A stretch of 64,000 nt of DNA, taken from positions 1-64,000 of the forward strand of contig DAOLIT010000004.1 in the NCBI GenBank assembly GCA_035328405.1, read 5' to 3'. A program made the translations under genes and the position numbers. Below, in pieces: positions 1 to 9,700 of this stretch. Position 1 is the first letter of the stretch, and every line of letters begins with the position of its first letter. Below the pieces are notes generated by a model. The model was not told the DNA's origin, did not search any database, and saw only the letters and a list, made by a program, of their open reading frames with translations. This DNA comes from JAEUKA01 sp035328405 (GTDB taxonomy: Bacteria; Myxococcota_A; Polyangia; Palsa-1104; JAEUJZ01).

Positions 1-98
1 CCCGAAACATCACCGTCATTCGGGCGTGAGAACACAGGGCCGATTCGCGAGCCCGTTCGGTTCAGCTGGAGTACGTCATTCGCGCAACGTCCTCGACG

Positions 99-1475
99 CT
101 ACGACGGGCACTCACAGCCCTTGCGGGTGTAGAACCACCAGTTGATGCCCACCGCAAGCAGATAGAACACCGCAGCCCCGACAAAGAACGGCGTGGCCGA
201 GCCGGTCCGGGTCATGGAACTCCCAATGAGCAGCGAGAACGCGAACGGTCCGTAGGCCGCCACCGCTCCCGTCCAACCCAGCACCTGCGCGCCCTGGCGC
301 GGCGAGTGAGAGAAGATGATCGGGAACTGCCGGAACGTCGAGGCATTGCCAATGCCCGAGAAGAAGAACAACGCCAACATACACCCGACAAAGAGCGGAA
401 ACTGCTCAAGCGAGGTCGGTGCCAACACGCCCGTGAACACCATGACCCCACAAACCACCACCATCGCGACGCCCGCCACTTGCGTCAAAATCGCGCCGCC
501 CGTTTTGTCTGCCACAAACCCGAAAAACACCCGCGTCGCCGATCCAATGAGAGGCCCAAGAAACGCGAATTTGAGCGGGTCCGGCGCATTCGGGAAGTTC
601 CCGTAGATCTTTTGGATCATCAGCGGGAAGGCCGCAGCAAACCCAGAGAACGATCCGAAGGTCATGATGTACGTGGCCGTGCAGAACCATGTGTGCTTGT
701 TTTTGAAAATGTCGAGCTGCTCCCGGAACGACGCCTTGATCGGCACGCTCCGCAGCATTCCAAGGCAAAGCACCCCGATGAGGATCAACAGAGGCACGTA
801 CCAATACGTCGCGTTCTGCAACCAAATGTCCTTCGTGACCGCAGCCTTCCGAAACACCTGCGCGCCCCCACCGAGCGTTCCGAACAGCGCGAACCCGATG
901 ATCCAGGGGCTCACAAACTGCGACAGACTCACGCCGAAGTTTCCGACGCCGGCCTGCACACCAAGCGCAGTTCCCTGAAGACGCTTGGGAAAGAACATGC
1001 TTGTGCTCGGCATGAACGATGAAAAATCTCCGCCTCCCATGCCTGCCGAAAACGCCAGCACCATGAACATCCAGAACGGTGTCATCGGATCTTGAACCGC
1101 AATCCCAAGCCCAATGCACGGGATCAGTTTCAAAAGAGTCGCAACACCAATGACCAACCGCGTCCCAAAAATCGGCACGAGGAAGGTGTGGACGATTCTC
1201 AGCGTGCCGCCCGCCAAGCCTGGCATCGCCGCCAGCCAAAACAGTTGCATCGTGTCGAACCGAAAGCCGATCGCAGGCAGGCGAACCACGAGCACGCTCA
1301 TCGCAAACCAAGTTGCGAACGACAGGATCAGGCTGATCGTCGTCAGCGTCAGCGTCCTCCAAGCGATTTTGCCGCCCGTGTGACGCCAGAACGCTGCATT
1401 CTCCGGCTCCCAACGCGACAGCCAACCCCCAAGTCCGCTCGTTTGAACTTCTTCTGCCTCGGCCCCCGTCCTCAT
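99..1475 (-). CDS. narK: NarK2-type nitrate/nitrite MFS transporter
   Basis: A 458-residue inner-membrane transporter of the major facilitator superfamily with about 12 hydrophobic segments. The NarK nitrate-signature region is visible as GNFGVSLSQFVSPW near residue 180, and the N-terminal part (SVLVVRLPAIGF, then FWLAAMPGLAGG) resembles the E. coli NarK/NarU type, which exchanges nitrate for nitrite. It is the last gene of the nar operon. Its ATG overlaps the stop of the upstream narK by four bases (1472-1475), so the two transporters are probably translationally coupled. In several denitrifiers the two types are fused in one protein; here they are separate. Family assignment is firm; the direction of transport is inferred. 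Confidence 0.9.
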   Translation of the reverse strand: MRTGAEAEEVQTSGLGGWLSRWEPENAAFWRHTGGKIAWRTLTLTTISLILSFATWFAMSVLVVRLPAIGFRFDTMQLFWLAAMPGLAGGTLRIVHTFLVPIFGTRLVIGVATLLKLIPCIGLGIAVQDPMTPFWMFMVLAFSAGMGGGDFSSFMPSTSMFFPKRLQGTALGVQAGVGNFGVSLSQFVSPWIIGFALFGTLGGGAQVFRKAAVTKDIWLQNATYWYVPLLILIGVLCLGMLRSVPIKASFREQLDIFKNKHTWFCTATYIMTFGSFSGFAAAFPLMIQKIYGNFPNAPDPLKFAFLGPLIGSATRVFFGFVADKTGGAILTQVAGVAMVVVCGVMVFTGVLAPTSLEQFPLFVGCMLALFFFSGIGNASTFRQFPIIFSHSPRQGAQVLGWTGAVAAYGPFAFSLLIGSSMTRTGSATPFFVGAAVFYLLAVGINWWFYTRKGCECPS

Positions 1476-2983
1476 GGCGTCGCTCCTTTTTCCTGCTCTT
1501 CCTCGAGGTTACGTGAAATGCGCGGTGCAGTCCTCGCATCCAACAGCCGGACCGTGCGCATCATCCACAGCAGGCAGATCACCGACAGCACAAACATGAA
1601 CATCCAGCAGCTCGTCCACAGACCCGTACCCTCAAGCAAGTAGCCGAAGATGATCGGGCAGAAAAAGCCCCCCAAACCGCCCACCACGCCGACCATGCCA
1701 CCGACCACGCCTACTTCTTGCGGAAAATAGTCCGGGATGTACTTGTACACACCCGCTTTGCCAATGCCCCAGATGATGCCGAGCACCATCACCAGTGCCG
1801 CGAAAATCCACACGTTCGCTTGAAAAAAGATCCGCGTAACGCCCTTGGCCAGAAGATCCTTCTTCATGACCTTCTGTCCGACCGTGACCGCCGGCTCTTG
1901 CCACACGTCCTTGGTTGGAAAGACCAGCACCCCCGACTCGACGTGCGCAAACGTCGTCGGCTTGCGCACCAAGCGATACGTATCAGAACCGACCGCAATG
2001 CTCTCGTCAGTCACCGCTGTGACGATGCCCGGACGAGTCGCCATGATCCCCCGACCCGGCGAGTAGATTTCCATCTTTGGAATCGTCGCCGCAAAGCTGA
2101 TGAGACACGACGAGGCGAGCACCCAAAACATGACCCGCCGCGCGCCCCATCGATCCGACATCCAGCCGCCCAGTGCTCGAATAACGCCCGAGGGAAAACT
2201 AAACACCGACGCGAGGAGGCCAGCAGTGACCAGAGGCAGGTAATAGGCGTTCACAAAGTACGTCACCAACCATTGCGAAAACGCCACGAAGCAGCCAAAG
2301 ACCAGAAAGTAATACAAACCGAAGCGCCAGACCCGAACGGAGCGCAGCGGCCTAAGCTGCTCGCCAAACGTCTTGGCCGTACCGCTGGGCTTCTTGTTCG
2401 TCGAAAACAGGAAGAACAAAAAACCCATCGTCGCGAGCACGGCTGCATAGATCTGGGGCAGTTGCCGCCAACCGTCCAGATTGGTCCCATCCTGGGTGAA
2501 ACGGTTCAACAAAGTGGGCGCGAGCAGTGTGGTGAGTGCGGCTCCAGCATTGCCAGCCCCGAAAACACCCAGCGCCGTCCCCTGGTTCTTTTTCGGGTAC
2601 CAGACAGACGTAAACGCTATTCCCACTGAAAAACCGACGCCCGTCAGACCGAAGCCAAAGCTACAAAGCGCAAACGCAAGGAAGTCATTTGCGTAGGAGA
2701 GCAGGAACATCGGGACAGCGCACAGCAACAACACCGCTGAAAAAACCGGCTTCCCACCAAACTTGTCCGTGAGCATCCCCGCAGGGAGCCGGAAAACGGA
2801 GCCCGTCAACACCGGAATGCCCAGCAACCAACCGACCTCAACAGGCCCCCACTTGAACACCTGATTGCTGGCCAGAAACGCCACGAGCACACCGTTGAGC
2901 ATCCATGCAGCGAAACAGACTGTAAACGCGAGCGTATTTAGGATCAGCGTCTTGTGTGAAGTCGCTGTCGCTTTGGTCTCCAT
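1472..2983 (-). CDS. narK: NarK1-type nitrate MFS transporter with a beta-rich loop insert
   Basis: A 503-residue MFS transporter of the nitrate/nitrite porter family. The N-terminal half carries WLLGIPVLTGSVFRLPAG and the nitrate-signature-like GAGNAGAALTTLLAP. A soluble insert of about 80 residues (roughly 305-385, rich in Val, Thr and Gly and ending VGQKVMKKDLLAKG) interrupts the transmembrane core, then the fold resumes with RIFFQANVWIFAALV. I recall similar inserts in other proteobacterial NarK1 proteins, so it is probably a family variant. The ATG at 2983 follows a strong ribosome site (GGGGAG). NarK1-type proteins usually import nitrate with protons; that role is inferred from the type. 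Confidence 0.88.
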   Translation of the reverse strand: METKATATSHKTLILNTLAFTVCFAAWMLNGVLVAFLASNQVFKWGPVEVGWLLGIPVLTGSVFRLPAGMLTDKFGGKPVFSAVLLLCAVPMFLLSYANDFLAFALCSFGFGLTGVGFSVGIAFTSVWYPKKNQGTALGVFGAGNAGAALTTLLAPTLLNRFTQDGTNLDGWRQLPQIYAAVLATMGFLFFLFSTNKKPSGTAKTFGEQLRPLRSVRVWRFGLYYFLVFGCFVAFSQWLVTYFVNAYYLPLVTAGLLASVFSFPSGVIRALGGWMSDRWGARRVMFWVLASSCLISFAATIPKMEIYSPGRGIMATRPGIVTAVTDESIAVGSDTYRLVRKPTTFAHVESGVLVFPTKDVWQEPAVTVGQKVMKKDLLAKGVTRIFFQANVWIFAALVMVLGIIWGIGKAGVYKYIPDYFPQEVGVVGGMVGVVGGLGGFFCPIIFGYLLEGTGLWTSCWMFMFVLSVICLLWMMRTVRLLDARTAPRISRNLEEEQEKGATP

Positions 2984-3052
2984 CTACTCCCCTTCACATC
3001 GGCGACAGCCTGCATGGCAGCCAGGCCTCAGTCGCCCTTTCATTGGCCCGAG

Positions 3053-3778
3053 TCAGTGTTTGTGGTCGTGGCCATGGTCGTGCTCGTGACCATCGTCGCT
3101 GTGCGCATGCGCGGCATGCTGAGACACCGTTTGAGCGGCCATTTCATCCAGTTCAGAGGATGAAATCAGTCGATTGGCCGATGCGAACAGAATGTTGTCC
3201 TCGCGGAACATGTGCAGGCGCAGCAACTCCACAAGGTTGGCCAGCTCACGAAGCCCTGCGTTGAGCACCACCAAAGCAGACTTCTGGTCAGGAAGCATCG
3301 TCGCAAGACGAACCAGATTCAACACCACGGCGGCAAGCTGCACGGCTTTGAGATGCTCGTTCTCCATCACATCCACAGCCGTCGTGATGGTCTCACCCCG
3401 GCTGTGTTCACCATCGGCAATCAAACGACGGTTGAGCAACGGAAACAACAGAGCCTCTTCTTTGCGACTGTGGGGAATGAAGTCCCGATCGAGGACCTGC
3501 AGGAAACCCATGACCGCCCGATCCGACGCCATGGTGAACCCATTGAGCTTCGCAGATTGGAGCACCTCTTCGATGGCGTCTAGCTCATGGCTCAGGTTTG
3601 CATGATCATCGCTCAGCGTGCGCAAGAAAGGATGCAGGTCTTCAGGTCGAACCGGAACCAGCCCTGGCGGCGCAAACGCATCGGGAGGGTCCATGGGGGA
3701 AATCCCGTCCTGCTCCATGCCGCGTTCGGCCTGTTTCTGGACCGGATCAATCTCATTCAACACGTTCAGCTTGAACAC
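3053..3778 (-). CDS. Hemerythrin-like HHE-domain protein with a His-rich tail
   Basis: A 241-residue soluble protein. The hemerythrin-like iron ligands can be read as DDHANLSHELDAIEE, the HSRKEEALLFPLL motif, MENEHLKA and LHMFREDNILF, arranged as in a four-helix HHE bundle. The C-terminus is a His/Asp-rich tail (AAHAHSDDGHEHDHGHDHKH) that could bind metal. It begins with GTG after GAGGAA and lies 19 bp downstream of narI, inside the nar operon. Hemerythrin-like proteins bind dioxygen or nitric oxide or repair iron centres, so a role in protecting the nitrate reductase or handling NO is plausible. That role is inferred from context; the fold is well supported. Confidence 0.85.
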   Translation of the reverse strand: MFKLNVLNEIDPVQKQAERGMEQDGISPMDPPDAFAPPGLVPVRPEDLHPFLRTLSDDHANLSHELDAIEEVLQSAKLNGFTMASDRAVMGFLQVLDRDFIPHSRKEEALLFPLLNRRLIADGEHSRGETITTAVDVMENEHLKAVQLAAVVLNLVRLATMLPDQKSALVVLNAGLRELANLVELLRLHMFREDNILFASANRLISSSELDEMAAQTVSQHAAHAHSDDGHEHDHGHDHKH

Positions 3779-3797
3779 AGGAGCATTCCTCGTCGAA

Positions 3798-4526
3798 CTA
3801 GTTGTTCTTGGGCCGAGCAGGAGTCCAAGGAGTCGCAGGATTGCGGATTGCCTTGCGATCCCAGTTCCAAATCACGCGCTGATAAGGCCGCGTCAGATAG
3901 TGGAACGGCGCAACCAAGACGTGCATCAAGCGTGTAAACGGGAAGATCGCCACAATCGTGAACGCTCCAACAATGTGCGCTTTGATCGGCAACGGCATGG
4001 CGCTCACCGCGACAATGTTCGGATCTGCTTTGAACAAAGACCACAGGTACGGAGAAAGATCCGACGCGAACCACGACGAACCCCAGCGGTAGCTGAACGC
4101 CGTCCAAAGACCCAGAACCACCTGCGTGAGCAGCAACAGCTCAAGGAAAATGTCCATGCGCGTCGTCACCATCCTGACGCGAACGTTCGTCAGCCGCCGC
4201 ACAAGCAGCGCGACCAGTCCCACCAGAATGCTGAGACCAAAGCTGAACGCCGTGATTTGCAGCACCATCAAACGCAGAGGGTCGCCGTTCCACAGCAACA
4301 CACCCCTGGGAATGAGAAACGCAATGAGGTGACCGCAGAACACCGCCAAAATCCCAAAGTGGAAAGGAACCGCCCCCCAAAAGAGCGACTTCCCTTCCAG
4401 AAACTGGGACGAGAGCGAAGAAACCATGAAGCCCTTGTTGCGATAGCGCTGTATCGTGCCCACCAAGAACATCAGCATCGCAGCGTAGGGCAGCCCCACG
4501 AACAAAAACACATTCGGCAGGTCCAT
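3798..4526 (-). CDS. narI: Respiratory nitrate reductase gamma subunit (cytochrome b)
   Basis: The membrane dihaem b subunit that oxidises quinol and passes electrons to NarH. From ATG 4526 it has 242 residues, close to the usual 225-245, with five hydrophobic segments and family motifs such as HFGILAVFCGHLIAFLIP and LMHVLVAPFHYLTRPYQ that supply haem-ligand histidines. An in-frame ATG at 4598 would overlap narJ; 4526 is preferred because it starts with the typical MDLPNVFLFVGLPY and has GAGAGGAA just upstream. It follows narJ by 10 bp. Confidence 0.95.
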   Translation of the reverse strand: MDLPNVFLFVGLPYAAMLMFLVGTIQRYRNKGFMVSSLSSQFLEGKSLFWGAVPFHFGILAVFCGHLIAFLIPRGVLLWNGDPLRLMVLQITAFSFGLSILVGLVALLVRRLTNVRVRMVTTRMDIFLELLLLTQVVLGLWTAFSYRWGSSWFASDLSPYLWSLFKADPNIVAVSAMPLPIKAHIVGAFTIVAIFPFTRLMHVLVAPFHYLTRPYQRVIWNWDRKAIRNPATPWTPARPKNN

Positions 4527-4536
4527 CACATTCCTC

Positions 4537-5217
4537 TCATTTCGCGGCGCACAATCCGCCGCTCTCAATTTCCATCTCTGAGTCCACCGCAGCGACAAAC
4601 CTCGACTCCTGATCGATCGGCAAGCTGACCCTCAACGCGAAGTCCGCCTGAAGGACAACCTGAAGTGCCTCGAACAGATGTCTGTAAGCTGTACGTAACT
4701 CACCCTCGGCGGCTGAGATAATCGTCTTGTGGTGCTTCTTGTACAGCTCCTCTTTCTTCGCAAGACGACCGGGCTCAAATTCGCGAACCATCTCGCGCAG
4801 AGCCGGCCCGAGGAGCACTTGGACAAACTCCTCGCGGAAGGAAGCATCCGACAGTCTAGGCAACAACTTCAGAACATTCGTCAGGTGATCACCCAGTTCA
4901 ATCCCGCAATCAATCCCAGCGCGCTTGTGTTCGGCGCTCAAATTAGCAAGCAACGCTCCCCGCTTGTAATCCTCACCGAACAGCGTGTAGCCGATGTCCA
5001 AAGACGTGATCGGTTGAACATCGAAGGTTCGCGTATACAGTTCCTGCTGCGCCAGCAGATCACCTTTGGGCACAAGACGCCCGAACTCCCGGATCGACCG
5101 AGCCGCCGCCGGATAATCCGCCTCGCAGTACTCCGAAGCCCGCACCAGATCTGTCTCAAAGGACGGACCCGGATAGCCAAAAAGCACTGCGAGAAGATCG
5201 TAGTTCGCAAGACCCAT
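4537..5217 (-). CDS. narJ: Nitrate reductase assembly chaperone
   Basis: A 226-residue cytoplasmic chaperone of the NarJ/TorD family, which holds apo-NarGH until the molybdenum cofactor is inserted and the complex docks on NarI. Family features include LLAVLFGYPGPSFETDL near the N-terminus, QELYTRTFDVQPITSLDIGYTLFGEDYKRG around residues 55-85, and DHLTNVLKLLPRLSD. It lies 2 bp after the narH stop and 10 bp before narI, in the standard GHJI order. Confidence 0.95.
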   Translation of the reverse strand: MGLANYDLLAVLFGYPGPSFETDLVRASEYCEADYPAAARSIREFGRLVPKGDLLAQQELYTRTFDVQPITSLDIGYTLFGEDYKRGALLANLSAEHKRAGIDCGIELGDHLTNVLKLLPRLSDASFREEFVQVLLGPALREMVREFEPGRLAKKEELYKKHHKTIISAAEGELRTAYRHLFEALQVVLQADFALRVSLPIDQESRFVAAVDSEMEIESGGLCAAK

Positions 5218-5219
5218 CC

Positions 5220-6770
5220 CTACATCCCCCGCTCAGGTTTCTCACGGAAACCAAAGCCCGTCGAACCCTTCACATCGCCCGTAAACTCGATCATTTCCAT
5301 CGCCTGTTCGCGGTGCGCAGCCGGGATGACGAAGCGGTCGTTGAATTTCGCCAACGCGGTCAGGTAGAAGATCCCCTCAGCGGAATCCTGGGTGAGTCCG
5401 GTCTCCTTCAGGGTCTGTGTCAATTTCGCTTCCGAAATATCCCCAACCGTCTTCCAACGGCGGTAGATGCGCACGGCCATCAACTTCTTGAGCCGATCGG
5501 AAACCTGCGCCGTATCACCGGCACTGAAGAGGCTCGCCAGGTATTTGAGTGGAAAACGTGCCTGCTCCACCGCGCCCCACAACTCATCAGTGCTGGTGTC
5601 ATACAGCCAGTTGTCTGTCCACGTCTTGGCAATCGGGTTCAACTTGTCCTTCTGAGCGCCATCCGTCTGGGTCACCGAAGCCATGACGGGCAACAGCGGC
5701 GGCACGTACCAAAGCATCGGCAACGTTCTGAACTCGGGGTGCAGCGGCAAGGCCATTCCCCACTCTTTGATGAACTTGTACGTGGGAGAGTTCTGCGCAG
5801 CCTTGATCGTCGAGTCAGGAATCCCGTTGGCCTTGGCCGCCGCGATGATTTTCTCATCAAAGGGGTCTTTGATGATGTCGAGGTGACGAGCCACGAGATC
5901 CTTGTCTTCCGCCGAGGCAGCAGACTCAATTTGGTCCGCATCATAGAGCAGGACACCAATGTACCGAATGCGACCGACGCACGAGTGCATACACGCGGGA
6001 GCATATCCGGCCTCCATGCGTGGGAAGCACAGGATGCACTTCTCGGATTTGCCCGTATGCCAGTTGTAATAGGACTTCTTGTAGGGACAGGCCGTCACGC
6101 ACATGCGCCAAGCCCTACACACCTTCTGGTTGATGAGGACGATTCCATCCTCGCCACGCTTGTAGATTGCACCCGACGGACAAGAGGCCACACAACCCGG
6201 GTTGAGGCAATGGTTGCAGATACGCGGCAGATAGAAGAAAGCCATGCGCTCAAGCTGAAACATGGCCTCACGTTCAGCCGGCGTCAGCGCCGCCGAGTTC
6301 GGATCGTTGCGGGCATAGTCAGGCGTCCCACTGAGATCGTCGTCCCAGTTCGGACCCATCTTCACATCCATCGGCTCGCCGGTAATCAACGAGACGGGAC
6401 GGGCCGTAGGCTGATCATCCCCCGGAGGAGCCTCGATCAGGTTCAGGTAGTGGTATGTGAAGGGCTCGTAATAGTCCTCCACAGTGGGAAAGTTCGGGTT
6501 GTGGAAGATGTTGAGCAACCCCTTCTGCTTCCCCGCACCTCGGAGACGAATGCTGCCATCGCTGTCGCGATACCAGCCCCCTTTGTAGATCTCCTGGTCT
6601 TCCCACTTTTGCGGATAGCCGGTTCCCGGCTTCGTTTCAACGTTGTTCCACCATTGGTACTCGGCACCCTTACGGTCTGTCCAAATGTTCTTGCACGCAA
6701 TCGAACATGTGTGACAACCGATGCACTTGTCGAGGTGAAAGACCATGGAGACTTGCGCTCTGATATCCAT
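5220..6770 (-). CDS. narH: Respiratory nitrate reductase beta subunit (four Fe-S clusters)
   Basis: A 516-residue electron-transfer subunit on the cytoplasmic face. All four cysteine groups are visible: CIGCHTCSIACKN (about residues 17-29), CNHCLNPGCVASCPSG, CRAWRMCVTACPYK and CILCFPRMEAGYAPACMHSC. The CxxW form in the third group is the known variant that creates the [3Fe-4S] centre. N-terminal MDIRAQVSMVFHLDKC is typical. A GAGGAGATGAGAG ribosome site precedes the ATG. It lies 11 bp after narG. Confidence 0.97.
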   Translation of the reverse strand: MDIRAQVSMVFHLDKCIGCHTCSIACKNIWTDRKGAEYQWWNNVETKPGTGYPQKWEDQEIYKGGWYRDSDGSIRLRGAGKQKGLLNIFHNPNFPTVEDYYEPFTYHYLNLIEAPPGDDQPTARPVSLITGEPMDVKMGPNWDDDLSGTPDYARNDPNSAALTPAEREAMFQLERMAFFYLPRICNHCLNPGCVASCPSGAIYKRGEDGIVLINQKVCRAWRMCVTACPYKKSYYNWHTGKSEKCILCFPRMEAGYAPACMHSCVGRIRYIGVLLYDADQIESAASAEDKDLVARHLDIIKDPFDEKIIAAAKANGIPDSTIKAAQNSPTYKFIKEWGMALPLHPEFRTLPMLWYVPPLLPVMASVTQTDGAQKDKLNPIAKTWTDNWLYDTSTDELWGAVEQARFPLKYLASLFSAGDTAQVSDRLKKLMAVRIYRRWKTVGDISEAKLTQTLKETGLTQDSAEGIFYLTALAKFNDRFVIPAAHREQAMEMIEFTGDVKGSTGFGFREKPERGM

Positions 6771-6781
6771 CTCTCATCTCC

Positions 6782-9700
6782 TCAGAAGATCACCGTGGTC
6801 ATCTTCTTCACGATGACGTGCGTGTCCCGTTGCGGCGCGATGGGACCCCAGTAGTTGAAGTGGTAGCTGAACTGCCCATAGCCACCACTCAGATAGTTAG
6901 GCTTCAAGTGAATCCTCGTGAAGCTGTTGTGGCCCCCCGCGCGGCGGTTGCCGCGTACCTGAGACTTGGGGATACCCACTGTTCGCTCGGGTACGTGATA
7001 GACAATGCACACGCCTTTGGGAATGCGAGCACTCACGCAGGCCCGTGTACAGTACACGCCGTGGTCGTTGTAGACCTCGACCCAGTCGTTGTCCTGGATG
7101 CCCAACGCAGCCGCGTCCGCCTCGCTGAGCCAACACGGCTCACAGCCGCGCGACAGGGTAAGCATGCGATGGTTTTCCATGTACGTGGAGTGAATGTGCC
7201 ACTTGCCATGGGGCGTCAGACAATTCAACGCCAGCGCCTCACCGCCCTTGAGCGTCTCCCTCAAGTCGCCGTAAGCAGCAGGCTTGGGCGACGGTTTGTA
7301 CGTCGGCAAGTTCTCGCCATACGCAAGATACAACTCGTGGTCCAGATAGAAGTGCTGGCGCCCCGTCAAGGTACGCCATGGCACCATCCTGTCTACGTTG
7401 TACGTATAGGCGCAGTACGCCCGCCCGTCATTCATCAACCCAGACCAGAGGGGAGAGGTATTGTACCGCCGAGGCTGTGCCTGCAACTCCTCATAGGTGA
7501 TGCGCACGTCTTGGCTGCCCGCTCCAAGATCAGCAAGCGCAAGCCCAGTTTTCTTTTCCATGTTCCGATAGGCACGGACGTTGAGCGCGCCATTCGTAAG
7601 CGTGGAAAGGTGAAGCAACACATTCGCAGCCTGATTGTCCTCTCGAAGCGAGGGGTACACCTTGCCGTCCACGACCTCTTTCGGAAAGTGGTTTGAGGTC
7701 AAAAGCTGATCGTATTCGGCCTCACACATGTAGTGGTTGCCGTGCGCCCCGAGACCATTCTTGCGGACCCCCTCGCCAAGCGTGATGTACTTCTCATACA
7801 GCTTGGTGTAATCGCGCTCGACCACGGCCAGCTTGTGCATCGTCTTGCCAGGAATCGCCTCGCACTCCCCGCGATACCAATCTTTGACTTGCGGCTGTGT
7901 GATCTCGTCTGCCGAGTCATGAGACAGAGGCGTTGCCACAATGTCCTTCTGGACTCCTGGGAAATGCTTCTTGGCACAGTCACTGGTCGCTTTGGCCAGC
8001 AGTTTGAAAATATCCCAGTCCGACTTGGACTCCCAAACGGGCGCGACCGCTTGCGAAAGCGGATGGATGAAGGAGTGAAGATCCGTGCTGTTCAGATCGG
8101 CCTTCTCGTACCAAGACGCTGCCGGCAGAACGATGTCGGAATACAGCGCAGAGGAGTCCATCCGGAAATTCAGGTCAACGATCAGGTCCATCTTCCCGGT
8201 GGGGGCCACGTCGTGCCACTTTACCTCCGTTGGATGTTCCTCAGTGTCCTTGCCAATCGCATTCGAGTGCGTGCCCAGGTAGTGTTTGAGGGCGTACTCG
8301 TGGCCCTTCATGCTTCCCATGATCGCGTTGCCACGCCAGATGTACCAAACACGCGGGAAGTTCTGCTCGGAATCAGGATCTGAGACCGAATAGTTCAGCT
8401 TCTTGGACTTGAGTTTCTCGAGCGTGTAGCCCGTAATCTCCGCCCCGGTTTTCGCTCCGTTCTTCTCCGCTTCGCGCGACAGTTCGAGCGGATTTTGCTC
8501 AAACTGCGGGTAGTAGGGCATCCACCCCATCCGAACGGACTGGTAGATCGTATCTGCTGTATGCTGCGCCGTACGCTCGTTCTTGGGAACGGCATTGTAC
8601 CGCGAGAACTGCCCGTCATAGCGATACTGGCAAGTGTTGATGTAGTGCCACAGCGGTGCCTGTTGCAGACGGCTCGGACCGTGCCAATCCTTCGCAAACG
8701 CAATCGCCCCCCAAGAGTCAACGGGGGCCAGTTTTTCTTGCCCGACGTAGTGGTTCAAACCACCCCCGTTCTTGCCCACACACCCGGAAAGCATGAGCGC
8801 CATCGCCCCCGCCCGGTACATCAGGTTGGCATGGTACCAGTGGTTGATACCTGCGCCGATGATGATCATGCACTTGCCCTTTGTAGCCTCGGCAGTGCTT
8901 GCCCATTCCCGCGCAAACTGAAGAACGGTTTTGCTGTCGATCCCCGTTAGAATTTCCTGCCATGCAGGAGTGTATGCAGCATCCTTGTCTGTGTAGTCCT
9001 TGGGATACTCTCCAGGCAGCCCGCGCCCGACCCCGTACTGCGCCATGATGAGGTCGTAAACGGTCGCCACAGGAACGCGCCCCTCGGTTGTTTCAAGGAA
9101 ACGCACAGGGACATTGCGAACCGCAACCTTGTCGAGTCCGAACTCCGTAAACTCCGTCGGCAGAGCATCTTCACGATTGCCAATCATCGTCAAGAGCGGG
9201 TCGTAAGCCTGATTATCGACCGCGTTCTCATGCTTCATGTTCCAGTGGCCCTGGGTCTTGTCCCAGCGGTGGCCAACGCTCCCCTTAGGAACTACCAACT
9301 CATTCGTCGTCTGATCGATGTTGAGGAACTTCCAATCACCGTTTTCAATGTCTTTCCACTTGGCAATCTCTTTGGCTCGCACAAGGCGACCCGGACGGAA
9401 CCGGTTGCCAACCTTGTCCAGCTTCACCAAGTACGGACTGTCCGTGTACTTCTTCACGTAGTCGATGAAGTAAGGAGTCGCCTTTTCATGGTGAAACTCC
9501 TTCAAGATCACGTGGGAGACGGCCATCCAGAAAGCACCGTCGCTGCCTGCATGCAGTGGAACCCACTGATCTGCGTACTTGCAAACCTGGCTAAAGTCCG
9601 GTGAGAAAACGACAGCCTTCGTACCATTGTGCCGGGCCTCGGCAAAGAAGTGGCAGTCTGGGGTGCGAGTCATGTTCAGACACGCGCCCATGTCCGCAAT

